Below, piece by piece: positions 33,863-44,101 of a DNA stretch of 64,000 bases (positions are counted from its first letter, which is position 1; each line of letters begins with the position of its first letter). Location: the NCBI GenBank assembly GCA_039583875.1, contig CM077157.1, forward strand, positions 73,470,346 through 73,534,345, in the 5' to 3' direction. The DNA is from Platanthera guangdongensis (lineage: Eukaryota; Streptophyta; Magnoliopsida; Asparagales; Orchidaceae). A program made the position numbers and the translations under genes. A model generated the notes under the pieces. It ran no database searches and was not told where the DNA came from. It saw only the letters and a program-made list of their open reading frames with translations.

Positions 33863-36279
33863 TAAGCTTTTGCTATTCCAGAGCAAAAGTTTGAGATAAA
33901 CTTATAAGGAATAAAAGGAATCCTAAGTTTAGCTATCGCTTGACTTAATTCAAAGAAAGATCGAAATAAACATCCGGGGTTAAAGAATTAAATCCTAATT
34001 TATGAAATGTTATGAATAGAGGAAGAGTTTTCAAAAAAACTTCTACATAAAATAAAATAGAAAGCAAAAATTTATTTTTTTTAGTTTAACAAAGATGGAT
34101 TGGATTTATAAAAAAACTTTAGCTTAAAAGAAGTTAAAGGAAATAATACAATTTAAAAGTTATGCTCTCAAAAAATTTTAAATTAAGTCTAGAATCATTG
34201 AAATGAGATAAGTGGTTTGGTGGTTTATGAAAAAGGCTTGAATATTGAGGTGAGACAATTTTTTCTCGAACCTCCAATTTTTTTCTTTTTGGATAGTTAG
34301 GAAAACAAAATCTTATTTTCCCAACACATAATATTTTTTTCTTTCTTCATAAATAATAAATAACCCAATGTATATGTGTAGGAGTAATGAATTTTATCCT
34401 CTTATTCCATAACATATAATCTTTTTAAATATTGGGTGCCTATGTTTACGGAATGAAATCTTATTCCTATTGACATAAGATCTTTTAAGGGATAGGGGTA
34501 AACATGTCAAGTAAGACATGAAAAAATGGAAGTGGGTTTATTTTTTCAAAAAGAAAACTAGATTTTAATAAAAAAGTTTTGAAAGCAACCTTTTTAAAAT
34601 GAACGTTCCAATGTTTCTAAAAGCAAAGAGTAGAAATAATTGAAATCCATGTATGTTATTTTCTAACATAAAAAACGAGATTCTATTTATAAAATTAGAA
34701 GTGGTGATGAAAAACAAGTTCTCTATTATAAGGATAAGACATAAATTTTTTTTTAAAACTTAACTCCAGACACTTAAATCTATCGAACTTTAATTAATAA
34801 ACGAATAGTAAGTAAAGAATAATTAAAATTCGTTTATAAATTAACTCGAAACTAGATTTTTGGAAAGCAAAAAAGGTTAAAAATGGTATATTCGATTTAT
34901 TTTGTTACATAATTTAACAAAACATTTTTTGGAATTTTTAGAGTTTTTATCATTTTTTTGTGTTTTAATTATTATCTTTTAAAGATTTTTAGAGTTATTT
35001 TCTTCTTTTAGAATTTTTTGGTTTTTCTAAATTTTTTTTTATTTTTAGTGTATTTTGATAAGTTATTTACAAGAAAGAGTAGAGAAAGAAGTGTTTTTTA
35101 CAAAGAAGGTAGTGGGGAAAGAGAGATTTTTACAAAAAAAAGTACAAAGTAAAAACTCGAATGCAGCCCGCGAACAGACTCTTATTGAGGTGGTTGGTTC
35201 GATAAGTCGAACGCCGCGGGGAGGCAAAATGCGAGTTTTTATAAATAAGAAAAAGGGGGGGGGGAGATTTTTTTTTGAAGTTTTATGAAAATAAAAACAA
35301 GGAAAAAAATACAAAATTTTTTTTTTTTGTAATGTTTTTGTATTTTTATGCGTTTTTGTAAAGTGCAGAAATAAAGAAATATGAAAACACCCTCATACTT
35401 AAACCCAATATTGTCCCCAATGTTGCAATCTAAGTATGCGGAACAGATAATATACAAAATAGAATAAGTACAAAAAAGAAAAAGGGAGGGTAGGAGCTTC
35501 CCTTAGACGAGTCCGGGAGGCCCGGGTCGAAACCCTGTATTATTATTAGAAGAGGAAAGAATAACAAAACAATAATACAAAAAAAAAAACGAAAAATTCG
35601 GCTAAAAGGTTGCGGGCGGTGGGGGGGGGGCATGTGCGTGTGGGAGTCGAAAGGTAGCTAAGGACTTAGCGACGTGAGTGTGATGGAAATGCGCACCCCT
35701 AGCGCGCACAAGAATGGAAGCGCGTCGAAACAAAATAAATTAAAATATAATAAGTTAAATTAAATTAAACAAAAAAATATACATTATTATTATTTTTTTT
35801 TGGTTTTTTGTTTTTAGTTTTTGAGTTTTTTAAGTTTTAAGTTTTTCTCTTTTTTTTATTATGTTTGTTTTTTATTCATTTTTAAAGTTTTTAGATTTTA
35901 GATTTTTTTTTAGGTTTTTGGTTTTAGAGTTTTTTTTGAGGTTTTTTTTTTGGGTTTTAGATTTTTTAGATTTTAGATTTTTTGAATTTTTAGGTTTTTT
36001 AGAGTTTTTAGATTTTTTAAGTTTTATACTTTTTCAATTTTTTAGAGTTTTTTTTAGTTTTTAAGTTAGTTTTTTTTGTTGTTTTGTTTTTGTTAGTAGA
36101 AAACGCCGTCATTTCAAAAAAATATTTTATAAATAATAATAATATGATAAAAAATATATATTTTTTAATGTTTTTTTTTGTTTTTAAGTAGTTTATTATT
36201 ATTATTATTATTATATATAGTTTTTTATAATAAGGTAAAATTAATAGATTTCAAGGGTTCAAAATAACGAAACGACTTG
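33863..36279. other. non-coding internal region of the non-autonomous element
   Basis: No credible ORF on either strand. It is very AT-rich, with long T runs on the plus strand from about 35780 to 36240 that give false Phe/Leu-rich frames. At 35385-35430 the minus strand has ATTGGGGACAATATTGGGTT and TTTAAGTATGAGGGTG, a block well known next to the purine tract of Athila-type elements and here about 1.5 kb away from the LTR. A GC-rich insert-like patch lies at 35590-35720. Confidence 0.6.
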
Positions 36280-36297
36280 TCCCCGACAACGACGCCA
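36280..36297 (-). other. primer binding site, tRNA-Asp type
   Basis: The minus strand reads TGGCGTCGTTGTCGGGGA, six bases inside the 5' LTR. It matches the tRNA-Asp primer site typical of Athila elements (TGGCGCCGTTGCCGGGG) except for two C to T changes, which could be cytosine-methylation decay. Confidence 0.85.
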
Positions 36298-36303
36298 AAA
36301 ACT

Positions 36304-39181
36304 TGATAGAAGTTAAAACTCCAAAAATATTTTGTGAAGCGCGGCGCCCCGGGCGGTTTTATTTAAGTAGAGCGGAAGTGGTTTTTTATTTAAAAAACGG
36401 GGCGCACGTATTTTTTTATTTTGGATATAAAAAAGTGTGATCGAGTTTTAACGAAAGAAGGCAAGTGCACCTATCGTGAGTAGTACAGGATATTCCGGGT
36501 GGAATATCGAGGTCGTATTATTCTCGGGGTCGGTTCGATTATTTCTACTCTTCCCTGAAGGGGACTATTATTTTACCGATAATTAACTTGTCGGGTTATT
36601 ATATATAATAAAAATACAGAAAATGGCAGAAAGAAAATGAAAGCAAAAAAAGAAAGCAATAAGGTGGTGCCGATGAAGAGCTTAGCTCGATGGCACCGAA
36701 AAAATAATTGAACTAAAATAATCTTTAAATAAAAAGAGATCCTAAATTTCTAATTAATTAAGGCAGAGACATGGCCGTGGAGGTTCCACTAAAATGAGCT
36801 CACCTATCTCTAGGACTATCGCTCACCTGAACGCTAAGACTATTCGACCGAACGTTAGTCCGACGAAGGATTCCTCTTAACGCCCGCATTACGCTAAGAA
36901 CCCCGCTATTGGGTGGGGAACCCAATCCGGTAGAGTTGGCGCGCCTCCTCTCTCGAGGGTTAGTACGAAACTCTCTTTGCCAAGGGGTGATCGCTCCATA
37001 TGCACGGCCTCTCGGCTAGCTAGCATATGGACTACGGAAATAGGGCCCACACATCGATATGTGGTCCTACACGTCGTTAACCCCGGGCAAACATTAAGTA
37101 CTTTTAATTAATTAGAAAAATACGACCTTTAATTATTTTAAGCTATTTTATCTGTCCCAATGCTCTTCGATACCGAGAGCTAAGAACGATTAGCCACTCA
37201 TCGGAATGGGGACGGCTTGCGGGAAAAGCAGAAAATAAAGCAGTAAAGAAAGCGGTAAAAGAAAGCAGTAAATGAAAGCAGGAAAGGAAAGCAGAAAATT
37301 GCAAGTCCTACTCAAACGAGTAGGACTGAAGAAAGCTGTAAATTGCGAGTCCCGGCGCAAGTGCGTGGGCGGGAGAAATGAAAGCAGTAAAACACACATA
37401 CGCAAGTCCTACTCAAATGAGTAGGAGAAAATAAATGCGGGTCCTACTCAAACGAGTAGGACAAAATAAATGCAACACACGCACACACTCTCTCGACATA
37501 AATGAAAATGCACGCACACTGCAGGAAAGTAAAACACACGCACACAACAGAAAATTAAACACACTCCACACACTCTACTGAATGAAATAAAAGCAATGCG
37601 CCATTTAACTCTTAACGAGTAGGCGGAAATAGATGCACAAGTACAAAAAATTAAGAAAAGCTAAGTTATCCAAAAATTAAAACGACTGCATTTCTACCGC
37701 TAGAATGTGGTAGAAATGCGTAAAAAGCTGAAATAAAAATAAACTGGGCAAAAAGGTTTGCAAATAAACGCAAAATGAAAATGCCCGAAAAATTAAAACG
37801 AATACATTTCTACCGCTAGAATGCGGTAGAAATGCATAAAAAGAGAACGAAAAAATTAAAAGAGCAAAAAGTTTTTGAAATAAAAGCAGAAACGAAAATG
37901 CTTGAAAAATTAAAACGATTATGTTTTCATTCTTATAATTTTATAGAAACGCCTAAAAAGTGGAAATAAGACTAAAAGAGAACGAAAAGTTTTACAATCC
38001 TAAAGAGCCTAATTTAAAAGAAAAAAAAAACCACTCTTATAACCATTTTTATAGTTTTATAAGAATGAAAATAGAGAGTACAAAAAAGGAATCCTAAAAC
38101 TAAACTAACCTAAGTAAACAGAACTTATGAAAACATAAAAGTAAAACTCTAACCTCATACACACACACGCATTTTAAAAGAACGAAAATAAAGTTAAAAC
38201 AAAGCATAAATAAGATTGCATAAAGAGGGGCTTAGATCCATTTCAACATAACATAAGGAGATAAAAATTTAACATTTCATTAAGCTGAAAAAAAGAGTTA
38301 CAAAAGAACGAAAACAAAAACTAAGGAGAGGGGGAGAAATTTCCCTTACATAGCATTGGAATACATCTAGGCAGCACCTCCCTAAGGCAAAATGGTTCAA
38401 AAAGGGAACAGGAACTCAAGCAGAACACTGGTATTTATAGGGGAAAATTTACAAGTACACGCCCTCTGACACGGGCGTATCAGGGGGCGTGTCGACACTA
38501 TTCATGATGACGGCCGGCGATGTGACTGGAAATTTGACTTCGGGCTGGACACGTGTCGGTCACATAATGGTCACGCCCCAGGTCACGGGCGTGACTCTTG
38601 GCGTGTCAAGAAGGTGGATCTGGGCGCGGGCTGCGGCAAAAGTCATCGCGCGGGTCTTGTTGGCCAGGTGGAGAGGTCACGCTCCAGGTCACGGGCGTGA
38701 CTCTGGGCGTGTCGGTTGGTGTCGACACTCGACAAACGTCGAGCGGAAAATGTCGAGTTGAAAATCGTCAAGCGGGAAGAGGTGTCATGCCCTAGGTCAC
38801 GAGCGTGACTCTAGGCATGTCGAGGGGTCGACGAACGTTGAGCTGAAAACATCGAGCGGGTGGACACGGGTTGGGTCATGCCCCGTGTCGGGTGACACAG
38901 GCGTGTGTCCGGCCGTGTCCATCAATTTCTTCAGAATTTTGTTGATTTCACGGGTTTTGAACTGTCACGCCCTGGTCACGGGCGTGACCAATTTGTCACG
39001 GGCGTGTACTGCCCAATTTTGGCAGATTTTGGATTTTTTCTGAAAAATAAAATACAATAAGTTAGTATAATATTTACAATAAAAGGAGCAATTTATTGAA
39101 CAAAAACATGAAAAAATGATGAAAAGAAATGAAAACGACTAAATTAATGTACACAAAAATGCGTATATTTACAATTCATCA
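36304..39181 (-). repeat. 5' LTR of the non-autonomous element, 2878 bp
   Basis: Full-length match to 30969-33848. The GACACG/CGTGTC unit array is at 38455-39010. The outer end CATCA is followed by the target duplication TCAAC. Confidence 0.95.
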
Positions 39182-39640
39182 TCAACATACAATTCCAGGT
39201 TCCTTCCTTTTTGTTGCTTAATTACACGGTCCATCATGCGTTGGTAGGTTGCACAAGCATTTTTAAGCCCAAAGGGCATCACAAGGTAACAGTAGCAACC
39301 ATCATTGGTAATGAATGACGTATGAGGAACGTCAGGTTTATGCATTCTTATTTGGTGATAACCAGAAAATGCATCTAAAAACTCATAAAGGAGTACCCTA
39401 CCGCAGAATCAACTAAAGAATCTATCTGAGGCAAGGTGTAACAATCTTTGGGGCATGCTTTATTAAGTTTTGTAAAGTCTACACACATGCACCACTTCCC
39501 TCCTGGTTTTTTAACCATTACAACATTGGATATCCAGGTTGGGTATTGAATGTCACTAATGAAATTTGCCTTGAGGAGCTTCGCGACATCCTCTCTTATT
39601 GGCTCAGCAAGCTTCGTTGCTACATCTCTTTTCTTCTGCT
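39182..39640 (-). pseudogene. pol: Tat reverse transcriptase, N-terminal part
   Basis: The minus strand reads, with at least one frameshift near 39390: KRDVATKLAEPIRED, WISNVVMVKKPGGKW, DAFSGYHQIRMH, MPFGLKNACATYQRMM, and ends in YVDD exactly at the insertion point of the non-autonomous element. These are the standard Ty3/gypsy motifs, and the active-site aspartates are encoded at the junction. The continuation is at 30948-30968. Confidence 0.88.
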
Positions 39641-40519
39641 ACACAGGCTTGTAGTTGGGATCAACATTAATGTGGTGGCAAGCAATATCCAGATCCCCAC
39701 CCGACATATCTTCTGTTGACCAGGCGAAGACATCCAGGTTCTTCAATAAGCAGGAGATCAGCTCGGCCTTTTGATCTTCAGGCAGCTCTGAGTTGATGGT
39801 GAGCTTTCTCTCCTCCCCCTCAGCAATGGGGACTCCTTGCATCACCTGGGCATGTTCCAAGTGAGCTCCTCCTTCAGCAGCAGTTTTTGAACTTGGAGAG
39901 GCTTCTGCGGTTACTGCTGGAGCAACGGAAGGACTGGCATCAACCATGTTAACAGTGCGAACATAGCACTCCCTTGCTCTCCTTGGGTCACTCCTAACCC
40001 GACACATCCGTCCATCAGCGAAGAACTTGATTGCGAGGTGGTAAGTTGAGACCACCGCTTGATACTTATTCAACAAAGGCCTGCCGAAGATGGCGTGATA
40101 GCTACTGGGAGCATCCACCACTATGAACTGAAGTTGCTTGGTACCCCTCCAAGTTTTACTGGCAGGATGACACTTCCTTCAACTTCTTTTCTCTCCCCGG
40201 AGAAGCCGTAGAGTCGCCCTTCGGTGGAAAGCAGAGACTTTCCAGTCTTCAGGGCCTCAAAGGTTGATTTAAACAGCAGGTTGACTGAACTTCCAATGTC
40301 AACTAGAATCCTGTCAACTGTGAAATCTCCAATAATAGCCTTAATCACTACCGCATCATCGAATGGGTTTCCAATTTGGGGCAGATCAGCATGGCCAAAG
40401 GTGATGATCTCGCTTGGTGGAGCAATGGATGAGGAAGACGCCACCTCTGCTCGAGTGACCCTTGAGATTGAGGAATTCCGAGTAGACTCGGTTCCTGCCC
40501 CACCATGGATAAAGGAGAG
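39639..40519 (-). pseudogene. pol: Tat aspartic protease and linker to reverse transcriptase
   Basis: Frame 40121-40444 carries the protease: VDRILVDIGSSVNLLF, where Tat elements usually have D(G/T)GSS, so the second active-site residue is changed to Ile. This frame is in phase with gag upstream, separated by one stop at 40520. A frameshift near 40125 leads to 39639-40121, with the protease end (YHAIFGRPLLNKYQAV) and the linker into reverse transcriptase (LDIACHHINVDPNYKPV). Confidence 0.85.
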
Positions 40520-42133
40520 TCATCCCAGGACTCCTTCATCATCTGCGTCAAAGCATTCAACCGGAACGTTGATTGGCCCCAGACGGCCTTCGTCCTCTAC
40601 CACCACACATTCTTGATAAGTTTCAACTACTTCCTTGCCTTTGGAGGCGGACGACTTTGAAGAAGAATCTTTCTTGCTCAAGTCAATCTTCCCCTTGGCA
40701 AGCAGTTTCTCTATTAGCATACGAAGGGCTTTGCAATCTTCGGTCAAGTGACCCTTCTCCTTATGAAACTGGCAGAAATGCACATTGTTTCTTGGCCTCC
40801 ACTCTCTCTGAGGCCCTTGCTTCTTCTCTTCCAATTTCTTTTGCAAGCTCTGGATGACTTCGTCTAGATCCATACCTGCAATTTCCTCCATGGGGCTAGT
40901 ATCACATTGGCTCGGAGCAGGCAGGGCTGCTTGCTGGAGGATGGGAAGCGCTTGGAGCGGAATGGCGGGAGTGGCGGCCAATGACAGTCTCTGCTCTTGA
41001 AACTATTGATGGCCGAGAAAAGTTTTCTTATGGCGGAAATTCTGGCCTCTTTAAGAAGGAGGCTGGAAATCTGGGCGAGGGGGCTTGCTATGAGAAGAAG
41101 AGCCAGATGCATCCCTTCCTTCAGCCTTAGCTGTCAGGGATGAAACATACGTGGGGTTGGCGTTTTCGACTTCAATGAAGCGGTTGACCATGGCGATTAA
41201 CTCTTGATATGTTTCTGGTGCCTTTGTTGTTGCTTTAAGTTTCAAGGGGCCTTCCCGGAGGCCATGGATCAAGGCAACCTTGTAGTAGTCGGGGTTCACA
41301 TTCCTTACCACTTGAATCTCCTTTTGGAAGCGATCAACGAATCGTGCAACTGATTCGTTGCCCCTATGCTTAATTTCAAAGAGAGCGGCTGGTCCATCTT
41401 TTCTCTTCCTCGAGTTAGCAAACCTCATCAACAATTCTCTACGAAGCTCAGCGAAGGAAGAGGTAGTGCCCGAAGGCAGCTCATAGAACCACTCGCTCGC
41501 ATGTCCTTCGAGAGTGGTAACTAGGAGTTTGCACTTGATGACATCGGAGAGGCATCTCAATGCAACTACCCCTTCGAATGCTTGGAGGTGGGCGAATGGA
41601 TCAGTCTCCCCTGAGTAGAATGGAAGGTGAGGTTCTCTGAAGTTACTTGGAGCCGACTCCCATCGGATTCGATCAACGAAGGGAGACGAGGTCTCGAATT
41701 CAACAGGATATAATGGGCGGACTGAAGTTGGGGAGTCCGTGGGCTCGGCGGACTGGCGATCAGCAAAATGAAGCTTGCGGGCAGGAGTGCCCCTGGCCGC
41801 TTCTCTGAAGAAATTCATGAATGAGGCAAACTGCTCCTCCTGAGGGCGTAGAGGGGCGGCAGACTGGATAGGATCTCGAGGAGTGACTTGCAATTGCCGA
41901 AGCGGAGTTCGGCGGGCTGGAGTCTGGCGGACTGGCGAGTCCGCAGGTTCTACTACGACCTGAGGAACAAGCCGCTGGGTTAGTGCAAGCAGAGCTTGGC
42001 TGATCGTGTCAAGACGCTGGTCCATCTGCCTGCGGGATTGCTCGGCCTCAAAGCGAGCTTGCTCGATTGTATCCCAAAGTGAATCCTCCGAAGAACTGGA
42101 GCGGTCTGAGTAGCGAGCTCAGTGGTCTGACAT
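40520..42133 (-). pseudogene. gag: Tat gag, full length but with premature stops
   Basis: ATG at 42133 (MSDH, TGA at codon 5). The long open part is 41051-42025: capsid domain with PFYSGETDPFAHLQAFEG, ASEWFYELPSGTTSSFAELR and YYKVALIHGLREGPLK, the classical Tat pattern. The same frame continues through two more stops (at 41051 and near 40997) into 40520-40981, with a basic part and the knuckle CQFHKEKGHLTEDC. All stops are in one frame, so gag and protease were once a single reading frame. About 538 codons. The deletion derivative at 5901-6800 lacks the middle of this protein. Confidence 0.88.
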
Positions 42134-42185
42134 GTCTGTCCGCTGTATTCAAAATACTACTAGAATCTGAAGGCCACGTGTTAAC

Positions 42186-42948
42186 TGTTGATGCATGAAA
42201 ATGCAAAGGGGGTCGAGCACCACCAGCTAACGGTTCGAGCACAGGGGAATAGAAGGGAAAATAGAGACTGCGAGTAGTAATCTACTAAGCAGACGAGAGC
42301 AAGAAGAACAGCAGGGCCATGAGCCACGACAAAAACAAACTTCTCCCGTTGCGGCCTGAATGCTTCTCTTGCGACGGGATTTCCTTTTACTGAAGAAGGG
42401 TTTTATTACAAGGAAAAGAGGAAGAGGCAAGAGCTGAGCAAGCTAGAGTCCGCAAAGCACGAAATTCGAGTCCGCAGCCTTTAACAAGTAGGCTCCTCGG
42501 CACGAGTCAGTGTGCCTTGGGTGCACTACCTCCACCCTATTTATAGGATGGGGGCCTGCCCAAACGGGCAGGGCTAAAATAACCGACTGCCCGGGGTACA
42601 GGAGAACCGGGCGGCGGTGACGGGAAGCAAAAAGAAAGAACACGCCAGTACGCGCACAATGGGGGACTGGGCTCGCGGGCTGGAGCTTCCATCTGCTGCT
42701 ACTAGGCATGATCCCGCTGGAGGACGGCGGCCTGGGCAGACGAGACACTGCATCCGCCGAAGTAGAGAAACCAGGGATCCAAAGCCATGGCGAACTGGGA
42801 GAATAGAGCATTGAGTCCGCCACTGGGGATCATCCTTAGTAACTGATCACTGCTGCTTTGCCGAGCTGGGCGGACTGCCGAACCGTGTCCGCGGATAATG
42901 AAGCTGGGCCTTGGCATCTTATTGGTGTCGCGGACTGAGGGGTTAACA
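42186..42948 (-). repeat. 5' LTR of the Tat element, 763 bp
   Basis: TGTTAACCCC...GCATCAACA on the minus strand; TATA box, read on the minus strand, at 42536-42547. The first inner bases are GTTAACACGTGGCC; the primer site is not the common initiator-Met type and I cannot assign the tRNA. Target duplication AAAAG at 42949-42953. Confidence 0.92.
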
Positions 42949-43000
42949 AAAAGGGCCTCATCTTGAATCATGGAAGTAAGCCCGAACGCGTTAGTGGTGA
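42949..43000. other. target duplication and 47-base orphan piece
   Basis: AAAAG duplicates 6850-6854. The following 47 bases should be the continuation of the plus-strand Tat fragment that ends at 6854, because the complete Tat element was inserted there. They do not resemble copia. The copia homology starts at 43001. Confidence 0.55.
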
Positions 43001-44101
43001 TTTTATGTTTCTTCCCGTTGAGAAATTCATCAGGAGTCTTATTCTTAAGTTTATGTATTAAACTCCTGTTTAGTACATAGTTTGCTGTGCTTACAACCTC
43101 TACCCAAAAGGATAGGGGTATGTAAGCATCTGCAAGTAATGTGCCTACAGCTTCAATTAAGGTTCTATTCTTTCTTTCAGCTACCCTATTTTGTTGTGGA
43201 GTTCTAGGAGTTGAGAAGCAATGTTTGATACCTTCCTTCTCACAGAATTCATGCATAAGAAGAGACTCAAACTCTGTACCATGATCACTTCTGATCAATA
43301 CAACATGAGTAGAGTACTCAATCTGTATGATCCTGAGAAAATCTGTGAGAACTTTGAATGTATCTAACTTAGATCTCAGAAAGAACACCCAAGTGAATCT
43401 TGAGAAGTCATCTCAATAACTAGGGTATAAGATTTCCCTCCTAGGATTTGTATAGCAATAGGTCCAAACAGGTCCATGTGCAGCAAGTACAAGATCCTAT
43501 GTGAATCACTCTTATTTACAGATTTAAAACTAGATTTAGTTTGCTTGCCTAGTTAACAAGCCCTGCAGAGTCCTTTCTTCTTGTAGGGACCAGAGGGCAA
43601 ATCTCTCATAAGGTTTTCTTTAGATAACCTAGCAATGTTTTTCATATTAACATGTCCTAGCCTTTTATTCCAAAGATCATTTTGATTGCTAACAATATTT
43701 AGTAAACAGATATCTGAATTTGCAGAATGAAAATCTGCTATATATATGTTACCTTGTCTACTTCCAATTAAAACAATTTGTTTTTCTTTATTAGAAATAA
43801 TGCAAGAACTTGAGTTAAAATTTACCTGATAACCTTCATCACATAGTTGACATATGCATATGAGGTTATGCTTGAGTCCACTAACATATGTCACCTTTCT
43901 AAAAGTGACTGCTCCAATCTTTACTTCTCCAAAGCCTTCAGACTGGCCCCAATTTGAATCACAAAAGATCACCTTTGGTCCCAGCTTGGACTTGTAGTTA
44001 ATTAAGTTGTCCTTGCTGCCAGTCATATGCTTGGAGCATCCACTGTCCAGGTACCATTTTTGATTAACAGCTGGACAGCTCTTTTCCTGCAGTGAAAACA
44101 A
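43001..44101 (-). pseudogene. pol: SIRE2 pol, 5' part: protease and partial integrase
   Basis: Frame 43553-44101: protease WYLDSGCSKHMTG and the HHCC region with WNKRLGHVN, where the first His has become Asn. After a stop and frameshift, 43001-43388 gives the integrase core (RSDHGTEF, then [10 protein letters not shown]), ending abruptly after NGKKHK. Reverse transcriptase, RNase H, extra ORF and 3' LTR are missing, so SIRE2 is truncated at 43001. Confidence 0.85.

Larger units (their letters stand above)
30969..39181 (-). mobile_element. non-autonomous LTR element (LARD-like, Athila-related), 8.2 kb
   Basis: TGATAGA...ATTCATCA termini, LTRs of 2880 and 2878 bases, internal region 2455 bases without coding capacity, and a perfect target duplication TCAAC at 30964-30968 and 39182-39186. 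The primer site, complementary to tRNA-Asp, fixes the minus orientation. Long LTRs and a non-coding interior define LARD-type elements (established term). An Athila-like ATTGGGGACAAT plus TTTAAGTATG block at 35385-35430 suggests derivation from an Athila relative (inference). It must rely on enzymes from another element. Confidence 0.93.
6855..42948 (-). mobile_element. complete Tat-lineage Ty3/gypsy retrotransposon with three nested insertions
   Basis: Runs on the minus strand from a 5' LTR (42186-42948) to a 3' LTR (6855-7619), flanked by AAAAG at 6850-6854 and 42949-42953. The order is gag, protease, reverse transcriptase, RNase H, archaeal-type RNase H, integrase, tandem array, two antisense genes, 3' LTR. 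The second RNase H and the antisense ORFs are hallmarks of the Tat lineage (established knowledge). Insertions: solo LTR 10626-12884, copia element 18472-30467, non-autonomous element 30969-39181. Without them the element is about 13.6 kb. Gag carries several stops and pol has frameshifts. Confidence 0.9.

Noticed and set aside
35861..36064. Phe/Leu-rich ORF resembling a membrane protein
   Set aside because: Produced by T runs in the non-coding interior of the non-autonomous element.
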